Below, one piece after another: positions 28,017-39,950 of a DNA stretch of 64,000 nucleotides. The DNA comes from Callaeas wilsoni (Eukaryota > Chordata > Aves > Passeriformes > Callaeidae): assembly GCA_013398955.1 (NCBI GenBank), contig VWPU01010145.1, forward strand, positions 248,001-312,000, written 5' to 3'. Position 1 is the stretch's first letter. The number at the start of each line of letters is the position of its first letter. Made by a program: the position numbers and the translations under genes. The notes under the pieces were generated by a model that saw only the letters and a program-made list of their open reading frames with translations, was not told the origin of the DNA and did not search any database.

Positions 28017-28129
28017 CACAGAATAGTCTGAGTTGGAAAGATCCTCTCTTCAATGAATGGCCTGTACAGGGATCGAGTCCATGACCTTGGCATTATTAGC
28101 ACCACTCTAGCAAACTGAGCTAATTCATG
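28017..28129 (-). mobile_element. tRNA-Ile-derived SINE with CR1-like tail (TguSINE1-like)
   Basis: On the minus strand, 28129-28058 aligns with vertebrate tRNA-Ile(AAT). It has the A-box region (TTAGCTCAGTTTGCTAGAG), the anticodon arm TGGTG-CTAATAA-TGCCA with anticodon AAT (28097-28095), and the B-box region GACTCGATCCC. It is followed directly by a CR1-type 3' tail (28057 to about 28019: AGGATCTTTCCAACTCAGAC then TATTCTGTG). A tRNA-Ile head joined to a CR1 tail is the architecture described for TguSINE1, a SINE of passerine birds mobilised by CR1 LINEs. The acceptor stem does not pair (5' CATGAAT against 3' CAGGCCA), so it is not a functional tRNA. The many differences from the tRNA suggest an old copy. 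This is the best taxonomic marker in the window. Confidence 0.75.
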
Positions 28130-29339
28130 ATCATAGCATGTAAACACTTTTCTGGAACTTTAAATTTGTCATTTTTGAAGAGGATTTACATTATCAAAAC
28201 TCTATTAGCCTATCTACACTACAATGAAATTAAATGTAACTAGCACAAGTTCAGGTGAAAATAAAACCATTGTGGACAAGTTTCAGGAAACCCTAGACCA
28301 CAAAAGCTGGATAACTGAATAAGGAGAAAAATGGTGATTTTTGTACCCATATTTTAGATGCTAAAAATGGTGTAATGAATGTGTGCAAAACATCATAGCT
28401 CCCTTTTCCAGCATTATTTTATGTGATTGTGAATACTGATGACCAGTGTGGCCTCATTTTGACAAGAGGCCTTTAGGGTAAAAGGGAAGGTTATGCCTGA
28501 ACAGTGTTACAGAAGCCTTTGCTCATATCACTGGGAAAACCACATCTGAGTCAGTGCAAGTGCCCCAGGAAAACATCTTGCCTCTTCCTGTGGCTACCTT
28601 ACTCTAGGCTGGGCTGTCAGAACTGGTGGCATGGCTCCTAAAAACTCTTCTTCATTTCCAGAACAGTTGTCTCCAAGCATAATAATGTTCAATAAAATGA
28701 AAGAGAAATGCCTTTTGGGCTTTTTACTTTTTTTTTCCCAGGGGTCCCAAAATATATCTTTTGTAAACAACTCCAGAACAATAGCTCCAACTGTAGCTCC
28801 AACCTCTGCACATGCCCTTGCACCCTGTAGCCCAGATGATCCAAATCTGCCTTTTGGGTCATGCCTTTATCTCCTCTGCTTGCTGCTCACCCCTGACCTG
28901 CTCCAGCTCATGTTCAGACCTTGCAGTGGTGAGCTCTGTTCCCACATGCCCAGGCAGTGGTGATGGCTTTGCTCCATCCTAGCAGATACGCCGTGAGCGA
29001 GACAAAGACACTTCCCCAGCAGTGCCTCTGCCTGCTTGAGAGGTTACCTGTGATCGGTCCCACAAGATGAGGCCACAGTGTGGTGCTTGCTTTCCTGTTA
29101 ACATGAGGGACAAAAGAGGCAAGCTGTTTGCTTGGGCTGCCAACCTGGTCCCCCAGGAGTCCAGCACAACACTGGTGTTGCTGTGGGGATGTAGCAGCCT
29201 TCAAGGTGGTCTTTGCCTCACTGTCTTTATTTTGGCTTTAGATTGTAAGTGGGTAGATACTTACATGCCCAGTTTATCTTCTTTTGAGTACTCTCTCATG
29301 CATGAATCACCACAGTAATATCCAAGTGTCCTTTTCCCA
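28130..29339. other. Non-repetitive stretch, no gene recognised
   Basis: AT-rich up to about 28600, then gradually GC-richer. Open frames at 28631-28963 (plus) and 28914-29204 (minus) have no recognisable domain and overlap each other on opposite strands, as expected of chance frames. Confidence 0.5.
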
Positions 29340-30350
29340 TGCCAGACCCAGCGCTGTGTAACTCCAGGCCTTAGCAGCAGCAGCAGTGAGGATGCAGGTG
29401 TCGAGCTGTGTTAAAACTGGCAAAGCAGCTTCTCCTCATATTTTAGCACACAGTTTAGAGTGTTTGAATTCTGCAGATCTGTAGGAAAACTTAATGTTGA
29501 AAACCTCAAATCCTTTTCCTCTTTCTCCTAGTACTTCTCTGTTGCACCATTTATCTGTGCAGAAAGCCATGACACCGTCAGTGTTGTTGCTTAGTTCTGC
29601 CAGTGCTTCACCAGGAAGCGAGTCAAATTCACCCACCTCCTGCACTTTAATAGTTTCTGGTCTTGTAGCTGCTAATGCTAACAAACACGGTTTGCCCTTT
29701 GGTGCATTTGCTTCACCCACGTTAGCAGTACTTGAAAAATGACCCCTAGTCTGACAAGTGGTGACAGCAGCTGAGCGGGGCATATGGGGCTGGGGGTGAG
29801 GGGGCCTTGTGGTGCTGGCTGGGCGCCTGCACGACCACCATCTGCCTGCTACACAGGAGGGACGTGGGGCCAGTCGCCACGGGGGAGCCTGCTGCCAAAA
29901 GTACTTTATTTCTCCTCTGAAAAAGGTGACGGGCCTTCCCACAACTGGCAATGGGCCTCGCCGCAGCTGCTCTCTGGCAGGACATGGTCCTGTGGGGATG
30001 CCATGTGCCAGCCCCAAGCACCATGCCTGGTCTGCGCAGGGGAGAAGGAGGTCCCCTTTCCAGGCAGTGTTTGGCAGGGTTTGCCAGTGGGAACGAAGGA
30101 AGGTCTGGGACAGAAGTGGAGGCGGTTGGCAGAGTAAACCTTGGGAGGAGATGCTCTGGGTCTATGTATGTTGGGATGCCTGCCTGCTGAGAGAAGGGTG
30201 GGATACAGCAGGGTGCCTGGAGATGTGGGGAGCATCTCTGTGCTAGCATGGCCACAGCACTGTGGGGACATGCAGACTCCCCCAGCAAGGTGGATACGGG
30301 CTTGTTCTTTCTGTAGTGGAACTGAATCACCTTCATTTTCTTTGATGATC
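29340..30350. other. GC-richer island with overlapping open frames, unidentified
   Basis: The base composition changes visibly, being richest in G and C at about 29750-30300. Long frames are open on both strands: 193 codons at 29436-30017 (minus), 196 codons at 29746-30336 (minus), 145 codons at 29809-30246 (plus). Most look like chance frames in stop-poor DNA, with low-complexity proline, cysteine and arginine content. The exception is the C-terminal half of the first minus frame (about 29739-29436), whose residue mix looks more protein-like and which ends in a stop at 29436. I cannot assign it to a family. CpG is sparse for the G+C content, so this is not a clear CpG-island promoter. A repeat-derived origin is possible. 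Confidence 0.35.
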
Positions 30351-31639
30351 TGACTAGGCCTGTGAAATATAGCAGGAAACAAAAATGAGATTAATGAAGT
30401 GTGATAAAAAGGGAATTATAACAACTAAACATTCCTACTAATTGGAAATGTTTAAAAGTCCTGGTTAAACAGCTAAAGTTTTGATGTATGCCTTGGGAAC
30501 AGAGGACACATATTGCAGAAGTTCTCCTCAGCACAGTTGTATCTCCCCTTATCTTTTGCAGTAAACAGCAGAGGCTAAAATGAAAAATCCCTTTTCGGTG
30601 TTCTTCAAAACTCTACAATCCCTGGAGAAATCAATCTGAAGCATCAACTGATGAATGCTGTCAAATGCTGAGCTGCTCTTCGTGGCAAATGAAGAGCAAA
30701 TCACTCACTTTGCTGGCAGGTTCAGAAATGCCTCAGTTCAAAACAGCCTCACAGATCTGATGGTGCCTCAGCCGAAGGCCACATTCTGCCTCTGCTATTG
30801 CTGCTGTACCATGGGTGAAATGTTTGCTAAAGACTTCTCCTGAGTCTTTACAGGATAATCAGGTGAGAAAGACTTCCACTGCCACTAGTAAATCTTCTTA
30901 TGATCTTACTGCTTGGAGTAATATTTTCTAGGTGTTTTAGTTCAGATAGTAACAGAACAGTACAGATCCTATGTAACAGGAAAGGAGAGCAAGACCTACA
31001 TGATGTAAAGAAGTCTAAAATATTTAATGTTTGGTTCTGCCTAACTTTATTGAGAAGACAGGAGCTCAGGTAAAAGAAAAGAAGACAGCATGCTAAAGAG
31101 TAGATAGATGTATTCAGACTGTCAAGACCTGATAGATAATACTGTTTAATCTCTGAACCATTTGTGAGTCTTCACAGTAACATGAAAAGATGCAAGTATG
31201 GTTCCTCTGAAAAAATCAGGAAGCTATAATCAATCCCTTAGAGGAGCCCTGGGAAATGTTCTGAATTAATTTATTAAATTAACAATTAATAAGTTGCAAG
31301 AGGATCCTAAAGAGTTAAAACAGCCCACCTAAGCATGCCAAAAATACGCTGTCTCAAGTCAATCTTAATTCCTTCTCTGAGAGCATTTGATTTAGAGAAT
31401 AAGAGAAAAACAGTATACGGGATGTCTCTCTGATTTAGACAGACTTATCCCACACAGGTCTCCTGCAAAGCTGAGGAAATAAGCCTAGAGTTAAAACCTA
31501 AACTGATTGAAATGCTCCTTTCAAAAACTTCAGAGGCTTACAAAGGCATAAGTAGTTTGCTGGTTAGGTGTGGCTCCAAGTGTAGTCTTACAGGAGTGGG
31601 AGGTGGAGACCATTTCTTTCTAAAGTCTTGGCTTTCAGT
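30351..31639. other. Intergenic or intronic DNA, no gene recognised
   Basis: AT-rich sequence between the GC-richer island and the LINE fragment. An AT-only-like patch with ATTAATTTATTAAATTAAC lies near 31265. Nothing else can be supported. Confidence 0.5.
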
Positions 31640-32110
31640 TTAAAAATGAACCTGATACATTTGCTGATGACATTACAAGCAGTTTGCAGTACATGATCAG
31701 AATTTAAAGTGAACTTAATAAATTAGGTGGACGATCCAAAATCAGTGAGATGGTCCATACAGTTAAGACCCGAATGTTACATCTATTGCCCACAAGAGGA
31801 AATGTAAAAGGCCATGGAGCAGCCGTACAGTACAAAAGGAGAATGGATGTCATATGTAGTGAGTCAGAAATGTGAAGGTGATGCAGAAGCAGCAAATCTT
31901 ATTCTGGGAAGCACTATCAGGCTGCTGCGAGGAAGATGCAAGATGCAGCCTTTCTGTCCAGGCTTTGGTGGGTACTTGGGATCTATCCTAGCAGCCAAGA
32001 CAACATAAACTAGAGCAATGACATTTTGGGAATGTCTTAGGCAAGTTGAAAAGAACCTGGAAGAGTTCGACAGGAAGAGCAGAAGGTTTGCCCAGTAAGG
32101 CTGAGGAAGA
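31640..32110 (+). mobile_element. Ancient CR1/L3-clade LINE fragment with FADD motif
   Basis: At 31660-31671 the codons TTT GCT GAT GAC give FADD, the catalytic motif C of CR1-clade reverse transcriptases (family form FADDTK). About 220 bp later (31875-31921) GATGCAGAAGCAGCAAATCT and ATTCTGGGAAGCACTATCAG encode AEAANLILGSTIR, which fits the family's 'KKANVILGCIRR' block. Next, the GGCTTTGGTGGGTACTTGG region fits the 'ALVRPxLEY' block. Then CATTTTGGGAATGTCTTAGG with AAGTTGAAAAGAACCTGG and AGGAAGAGCAGAAGG fits 'HFKKDVxKLERVQRRAT'. The reading frame is broken between blocks. It is a fossil copy on the opposite strand from the related 5585-6130 fragment. Confidence 0.7.
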
Positions 32111-32290
32111 TTTGGCATCAGTCTTTTAATAAGGCTATATATTCATCTTTATGACTGTTGGAGCATTTGGTGAGCTCTGCTTCATTTAAAGTAATGCATA
32201 TTCAAACTCCCCTTTTTCAGGCATCAAATTTCCAAGAATGTAAAATAAAAAACCATATGACATTAGTTATCAGGATTAGGGAAATAAAGT

Positions 32291-32338
32291 TGTTTTGTTT
32301 TGGTTTTGGCTTTTTTGGGGTTTGTTTTTTTTTTTTTT
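32291..32338. repeat. T/G low-complexity tract ending in poly(T)
   Basis: A run of TTTTG-type units (TGTTTTGTTTTGGTTTTGGC and onward) passes into a T run at about 32323-32338. On the minus strand this is an A-rich tail, but no retroposed sequence is recognisable next to it. Confidence 0.7.
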
Positions 32339-35300
32339 ACCCAGACATATATTGAAGAAGGTGGCATGCCCCAACTTCTGAGTTAAAGTCAGCCTTTCTC
32401 CACATTGCACCATTTTCCATTCATAAATTCATTGCCTTCCTGCTTTTCTGTCTGAGAATGATGTCAAGTGGTGTTTGGTAAATCAAGATGAAACTTTGAC
32501 ATAGTGTCTATAATTTAATCACAAAGAAATATGAAACATTAACGATTTGGAATTTCTAATAAAATCCCAGAAACATCAATAGTATTTAGATTCATTTCAG
32601 ACATCTTGAATTTGTGAAATTTGGATGGGCCTAATTTTTCTTTCCCTAAAGTGATTTGTAATGAGAATTGCTAAATTTCAAGGGTGCCTAATTTAGTCTC
32701 TGATCTTTTTGGGAAGTTTTACCATATTTTGAATTAATTTAATAAAGTCTTTCTTTGAAACTGCACACTTACAGAAACATCGCAGTTGAAAACAATAAAT
32801 AAATCTGGGGACCTGTTCAGAAGTCAGTAGCTATATGTCATAGGATGTAACATAATGCCCTAGCTAATATGCAAAATGCAAATCAGAAACTGCCTTCTTG
32901 AAATACAAATGTCTAATAAAGCAATTACTGGACACTTAAAGCAGTGTCACTTCTCTTGCCCAAGGTAAGAGACTGCTGTGGATAGAGTCCCTAGCTGCAT
33001 AGCATATTTTTATTTCTCATTTCTTATTCTGAATTTTAAAAAAAATCAATTTAGTGCTATAGAAATTGTTCAAGAGAATTGTGAGCTTAGCTTGTAAACT
33101 TCTGTCCATGCAATCTTCCTTCTCCATTGTCAGCATGAAGATAGACATTAGTCATTTGGAGTGTGCATAAAAGTTCAGCTTTTGCAAACTGCTCTGAGAA
33201 AAGAAGAGCAAAACTGAAAACGTGAACAGAAGTGTTGTGTCCAGAGTGAATTAATGTTACACTTTTCCTCGGTCATGATCTCTTTCTGGACATGTCTGAC
33301 AGGGAAAAGCTGCATTCAGCAGTGGAAGACATGTCTGCCCCATGATGTGGCAATTCAGGATCAGTACATGATCTGCTATGAGAAAAAGATGTAAAATTTG
33401 AAGAACTCATTTGTAAAAAAAAAATTCAAAGGTCACTTTGTATTTTTTCTCTGTTCCATGTGATGAAATCTAGAGACTAGATTTTGAGAGAATAAGTGTG
33501 GGAGATTTCAGTGCAATAAGGACTCCTTTTGTGTTTCCTGCAAACATTCCCTTGTAATAACTAACATATATGCTGAATAACTTTGATCCAGACAAGCATC
33601 TTTATTGAAGTCCACAGATGTTTTTTTGACTGGGGAGATGGGAGTAGAAAAAAAGCAGGCCATCAAAGATAATGAAGTTAATTGTAGCTATTTGTAAAAG
33701 CCAAATGCAAAAATTTCCTTGGTCACTCTCAGGCAGGAACAATTGTGTTTATATATATGCACCTATACATATGTATCCCCATGTATGTACTTAAGTAGTG
33801 TTCACATTAGTAGATCTTCAAAGCTTAGTATAGTAACAGATTTTCTATGATAAGAATCATATTGCTCTTCCTGGATGAATATCTAGAAGGAAGGAAATCA
33901 GGGAAGAAAACCAGAGGGAGGAATGAAGGGAAAAATGGGAAGTAGAAAGTGTTCAAGTTTTTCATTGTGCAGCTTCACCTCTACAGTTTCTGGTTCTTCT
34001 TCTGAGCAACAGAAAGGGAATGACAAAATGGAGGGAAATAAAAGGTGATAATATAGTCAACTGTTATGTTGTCACATTCCAGAAATGCTCAGGGGCAAGT
34101 TCAAAATTGGTGTTACACCCAGATCATATACAACTATATGAGATAGGGAATGTTTCCATCAGGAAACACTGGTTTGCAAGCTAATGGAAGTGTTTTTGAA
34201 CCTCCTGCACTGAGGTAAAATAGCACATCTCAGCTGAAAGCAGTGAGGATCTGGCCCACATTCCCTATTATTCTTTAGGATTTATATTATGCTAATAAAA
34301 TGAATGATCTGACAGGCATATCATGTTTTGGGCATGTGAGACAGGAAAAAGAAGTTGGTTCAATTTTCCATTTGTATCCAAGACCAATGTTGAGCAGTTA
34401 CTCAGTTTTAAAAACGTAATTTATGATTCAAAAAGATGTAGATATGTGTTTTACTTGCATTTTTATGGCTACTGTGGTGAATATAATAGCCTGAATAATT
34501 GGCCTTCATGTTTAGATTTAACTACAGAAACTCTGTACGCCTGTAAGTTGAAGGAAACAAGTAGTTCTGTGAGCATAGAGCCAAGACAATCTGATGTCTC
34601 AGGCTGTTATGTCAGAGAGACAGCAGCCATCCTACTGCATGTGCAAAGGCTGTGTTTATGGGCTGAGCTCCACAGCGTGATGTTATTCCTACTCCCACAT
34701 CTTGAGGATACATAGCATGGACCAGTCAGTTGCTCTACATCCTTCCCCAGAAAGGGAGCCAGAGTGTGAGAGGTGGTTGAGAAGCTCACTCCACCAAGTA
34801 CCGCAACTGGATGGGCAAGAGTCAGTACCTCAGCTTGAACAGGTGTGGTCCAGCAAGAGGCTCTGGGTGTGTATGTAGTAACTTGTCGAGAGACTTTATT
34901 ATGCTTAAAATACAAATGCAAGGAAAAAAACAACATTCTTGTTCTAGTCCTCAAGCTTTGCATTAAATGAATGTCAGTACCACATCAGAAAAATGGAGAG
35001 AGAATTTCAAAATGCTATGGTCCTGAAAGTGTCTATATCTCCGAAGGAAACAAGTGGAGAGAAACTAAGAATTAGTCTATTTGTTAAGAATAGATCAAGA
35101 GGTGCATTTTAGCCAGAAAGTGACAGTTCTTATATAACTTTGGGTACATAGAAGATAATGTCTAATCTGAAGTAGTTCTCTAGGAAAATTCTGCACTTCA
35201 GAGAGGTGCTTGGAGATGGGCAACTTCAAAGCACCATTTTTCCATTGTACTCTTCTGGTTTGCAGAAGTAACCTGCTTGAGCTGCTGGTTTCTGTCTAAT

Positions 35301-35796
35301 TCAGGCAATTGCTGAAAACCCTGAAGATGGGGATTAGCTGCATTTGAAGAATCGCTGTCACTGATAACATTATTCTGCCTAAAACTTATACAGGAATTTA
35401 CAGTACAAACAGAAGATTATATTATTTCTTTGGGTAATGTTTCAGATAACATCTGGTCCTCAGAAGAAGAGAAACACTGTGTTTTATGCACATTCTAGGC
35501 TACGCAATCTTCTCAGTGGAAGTGCAGGGAAGACTTCAGAAAGGTCAGTCTGTTGCGCAACTCATCTAAAAAAATTGGGTTTGAGAAGTGTCTTAAATAT
35601 GGCAAATTCCTTCATCTGAAGTGGGTCACTGAAACAGCCATCTGACCAGATGGAATTCTGCATCCGTTTGTCAGATACTGGGGAAGATGCTTATCTAGAT
35701 ACTGCTACACAAACACAGGTTGTGTATTGCAATAGAGTTATGTTTAAAGTTCAAAGCAGTTTAACACCTCAGTACTGTGAATGTAACAGAGTTTTT

Positions 35797-35819
35797 TATC
35801 CACATTCCACTAAGTGACA
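35797..35819 (+). repeat. Local dispersed repeat, copy 1
   Basis: A 23-bp unit beginning TATCCACATTCC and ending TAAGTGACA. It differs from copy 2 (36430-36452) at one base (C or T after TTCCA). Outside the unit I see little similarity between copies 1 and 2. It could be the conserved end of a degraded transposable element or a small local duplication. Confidence 0.55.
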
Positions 35820-36429
35820 CCTGTGAAGTAATAGTGCCTGGCATTTGGAGATTAAGAGAAGATACAGGTGCATTAACCTCTTTAAACAGAAATTAATAAC
35901 AACAATATTCTGCCCTGGCAGTTCACTGCTCAGTTGAAGGCAAAAGCGCAACAAGAATTCTTTCACAAAAACCCTGATAATATTTTATAACTGAAGTGGA
36001 AATTCCAATGAGAAGTGTAAAAAGATGTGCAGAAAATTAATGGGAAACAAAAGTGAAGATGATAGAAGATACTTCTATGAAACAAAATGAGATTTCTGAG
36101 AACAGGAATAGGAATAAAATGGAAATTAACAACCTGGGAAAAAAACAAGCTGCACTACTTTTGGTAAAGGAATTCCTATCATCCCAGGATATAAAAAACA
36201 TGGCTTAAGAGGGTCTCTCTGCTAGTCTCCACACAAGAACTATTTTCATTGGGAACTTTCATTTTGGCAACAGCAGCCCCTTGAAAGTACAAGGATTTGC
36301 TTTGGGAGTCCACAGGCTCCTCTGCCTGACAGATTGACAGCTCCAAAGAGGAGGATAGGATCGTGTTTATAATGGGACATAGCGGAATGCAGCTCTATCC
36401 AAAAATGCTATGGATTTACATACATTTAA

Positions 36430-36452
36430 TATCCACATTCCATTAAGTGACA
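36430..36452 (+). repeat. Local dispersed repeat, copy 2
   Basis: The same 23-bp unit as copy 1 with a single mismatch. Its left flank (ACATACATTTAA) also resembles the left flank of copy 3 (ACATACAATAAAA), so copies 2 and 3 may share about 40 bp. Confidence 0.55.
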
Positions 36453-38750
36453 TCTAAAACCCAGAGAGAGACTTTACTTAAAAAGAAAAGAGACACTGGA
36501 TGATTCAGAGACTTAGTAATGGAATACAGAGCCATTCACCTCTAGGTCAACCGTCTGAGTTCAGCTCGAGTTATTATTGACCAAACATTTATACTAACTG
36601 CAGGCTGTGTGGAATATCAATGGCTTTATGGCTCTGCTAGATATATTATTTGTTCATGTCTGAGGTGTCCATATGGCAAAAATCACCTCAGACTCCCTTT
36701 AAAGTCACGGAACACCAGGTACTTTTAAGGCATAAATCATCTGGAGGATGTCTTCTTTAGGATGAGATTAATTGCACCCTAGAAGTATCTATTTCTCTCT
36801 GTTGACTACAAAAAGAGCACAGGGTGACTCGCTTCTATGTAGATGTTTATGTTGCAGGAGTCTAAATTTGGATAAAATGAATACCATACTAAGTGATTCC
36901 TCTCTAGTCATCCAGAGGGCTGCGGTAGGTCTGCAACTGAGCGTGGGTATCATAGATCCACTGGCAGAGAAATGCTAGCTCGCATCTGCCCTTGGCCACC
37001 TGAATCTCACCTTTATTATGTCTCAGTGTCCTTTGGCAAATAATCAGCAGCCTTTCTTACTCCTTATGGGAGAGATGAACCAACCTAGGGGAAGGTGTAT
37101 CTTGATATTAAAAATGCCGGTTTTCTTAGTACCTATCAGCAAAATTTGTTAGTGATAGTGTGGGTGGTCTCCAGAAAGGCAGTAGGCTGGGACATGTGTC
37201 TTTCCCGGCGCTTAAGAACCTGTGTACCGTCAGGGGCTCTCTGATGCTCTACCAAACTTTCCTGCCTGGCAAATGTCAAAATACATTAAGTTGGCACTTC
37301 CAGTTTTAATCTGTGAATGGGTAAATTACTTCCTCTTGCATCTCTTTTACAAGGCTTTTGTTGAGTGACTGAAATAAGAGCAGATTGTGCAAGCCTCTGC
37401 CAAGAGATTTAATAATATTAGTACTAAATAATAACATTAGCTTCATTCTCAAGGAAGTGCTTGCAGTTAAGACAGGCAGGTTACGACAGTATGCAGAATG
37501 TGACGTGTGAATTAGTTATTCTTCTCTGCTCCTGAAACATTGGCTCTGTTGTAAGTGATAATGAAACCAGAAGAAAATCTTCTGAAGGTAAGGTGTACAT
37601 TTATTTGTTTTAGAATCTTTGGTGGTATATTGACTGCTATGTGATCCCTACTGCGTTGTGAGATATTGAACACAGCCTGTTTCTGAAAGTACTGGTTCAT
37701 GCCTAACAGATGCTTTCTTCAGTAATACCAGTGATATCTTGCCTTTTACACAGCAAAGTGTTTGTCCTCTTCTCTTTGCATCAGCTGGTATGTGCAGACA
37801 ACTGGACAACCAGCTTTTGGCATGCGCTCAATCATAAAGCAACTTTTCTTACAATTGCTACAAAAGGCTGACCAGACTTGTCTTTATGTTGGATGGAAAA
37901 TTACTTCTAGGTGTAAACTAAGACATCTCTCCGGTTTTTGAGCAATTTTGTCCCTCCTATGAATAATTTAAGCTGTTCGTGGTGCATTGAAGCATATGCA
38001 ACTTCTCAAGTAACTTTGACAATCTTCGTATTCCAGAGCAGAGCTCCTTTTTATGTTAACAGCATTGCTTGCTTGCTGTAAGATCTTTCATCTCTGTCTT
38101 AAAGCCTATAAAAATGAGTTGAAATGATGGAAGTGAGCACCCCTTCACCTGGTTAAATTGACATTATTTACTAATTACAGATATCTGTCTCTTCCTCCAT
38201 CTCAAAAAAATCCGAAAAGCCCTGCTTTTGCAGGCAGGGCAACACTTAGAGCTGTAGAGACCATACCTAGCAGTCTTCTAACCAAAACCTTTGGGCACTG
38301 TGGTTCTGTTATACTTGTCAGAAGTTAATGTAAATCATACAATAAGGCCACAGAAATGAAGTCAGAGGAAGATGTATATGAAAATACCAAATTTGGCTTT
38401 AGCCACAGGTATAACTCTTGCTCTTCTGACTACGTTGCTTGAACAGCCCCTGTGTCTGTCTCTCACCTACAGTGGCCTCAGTGCAGCTGTCATGGCATGG
38501 CTCCATGCAGGCTGCTTGGCACTGCAGTTGAAGACATTGTCCAAATCTGGAGCAATTTCAGTGACTATTTCTGTGTTATCTGGATTCCAGTTTGCTGTAG
38601 ATAAGGCTAGTGCTCATCTTTGTGTTGTTGCAGTGTGGATTTTGTTTTAACTAAATAGGTAAAGTCCATACTGTGTTCAGTTCAGCCTTACAGCTATGCT
38701 ACAGCAATACTAGAGGACTACGCCTGTCTATTGTACACATACAATAAAAT

Positions 38751-38777
38751 ATCTACATCATATTTCCAATTAAGTGA
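38751..38777 (+). repeat. Local dispersed repeat, diverged copy 3
   Basis: ATCTACAT at 38751-38758, then a few extra bases, then TTCCAATTAAGTGACA to 38777. It keeps the TTCCA-x-TAAGTGACA core in the same orientation as copies 1 and 2, with a short insertion and one or two substitutions. Confidence 0.4.
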
Positions 38778-39900
38778 CACTATATTATCTTATCTTAGGC
38801 TTTTCACAGTGGGGATACATGTTACTTAAGTTTAGCCAATAAAACTGCCATCCCTAGTTTAAGCTGCTATAGGTAGAGAAACCAAGGATGTTTTGGGATA
38901 TCAGTCCCAGGGTATATTTATAGGGGGCAGCATTTAGGGTACATGGAAGGGGTCATACTTTGGCTATTGAGTGAGTTTAGACAACCAGTCTAGGCTAAAG
39001 CCTTAACTTTAAGGTGGCTAATGTAGTTTAGATGACTCCATACATAACCTTTAATGAGGCAAGGCTTCCAGTGAACTGAAGAACGTAAAGCTCAGCTCAG
39101 TCTCTTGAGGAGAGCAACAATAAATAGAGTGAGCAAAATAGATGCAAAACAAATACATCTTATGAGTCAAGCTAAATGCTTTCCTTTTCCAATAAAAACA
39201 AAGTGATGAGGCAGTGAAGCTATATTTGGTGGTGACTTTAGTAAAACATCTGTCAGACTTTCTCGTAGAAAAAGCAGTACTCTGCTAAAGGTTCTATGAA
39301 AAAGTCTTCACTAAAGTTACTGATAAACAGAAATGCTTTGTATTGAAAAGGAGTCGGTGGAATCAGGAAGAGGAGTGAAGAGCCCATTAAGAACAGTGAA
39401 CAATGAGTTTCAGTTTAAGCCAGGCTCTGAGTGTATCTAAATTAACACAAGCCATTATATTTTGACACTATATTTCTTGATTTCTTGGTTTCTTTTCTAC
39501 ACTCTGACCCAGCCCACCCCCTGACCAGTACCTGTTTTTTAAAAATAAGTGCAGTGCTATTATATCAGCTAGATAAGTGTTGAGTCTCTCTATCAGAGCT
39601 CCTGTGTCCTGCATCCTGTAGGAACAGATTCATCAAAAAAGATGTACAGATTGGAAGGCATTTCTAAAGGAATGAAATGATCAGGAGGATGAAGGGAATG
39701 AGTGGTGAGACAGAATGGGAATTTTGTTCTGTAACTTGTTTTCCAGCAAGGCTGAAATCCATTGTAATAAATGTTAGACTGAGATCAAACAGACGTTTGT
39801 AAATACTTTCCTTTCTGTGAAACCTTGAAGAAAAATTCAAATTATTAAGAATGATGGTAAGAAAAAGGAAGCTTACTTTTAGTATCTGTGCTTCAGTGGG

Positions 39901-39950
39901 TTTGTGGAGTTTTTGTGGGTTTTTGTTTTGGTTTTTTTTTTCTTTTTTTA
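39901..39950. repeat. T-rich low-complexity tract
   Basis: A TTTGTGG/TTTTTGTGGG-type sequence passes into T runs broken by single G or C residues. It is ordinary low-complexity DNA, with no adjacent retroposed body recognised. Confidence 0.7.

Noticed and set aside
28058..28129. tRNA-Ile gene on the minus strand
   Set aside because: The acceptor stem does not pair, the anticodon stem has a change, and a CR1-like tail follows directly, so it is a SINE copy.
29750..30300. CpG-island promoter
   Set aside because: GC is raised but CpG dinucleotides remain sparse for that composition, and no transcription start features are visible.
33751..33790. TA/CATA-rich microsatellite
   Set aside because: Only a few interrupted TATATATG/CATATGTAT units, too short and irregular to call.
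34323..34715. 130-codon plus-strand open frame
   Set aside because: No recognisable domain, no splice context, and frames of this length are expected a few times by chance in 64 kb over six frames.
38219..38240. 7-bp hairpin GCCCTGC/GCAGGGC followed by no T-run
   Set aside because: A short stem of this size is common by chance. Bacterial-type terminator logic does not apply to this genome.
38372..38650. Hydrophobic 92-codon plus-strand frame that could look like a membrane protein
   Set aside because: No splice sites, promoter or family match. Its hydrophobic character is explained by T-rich codons.
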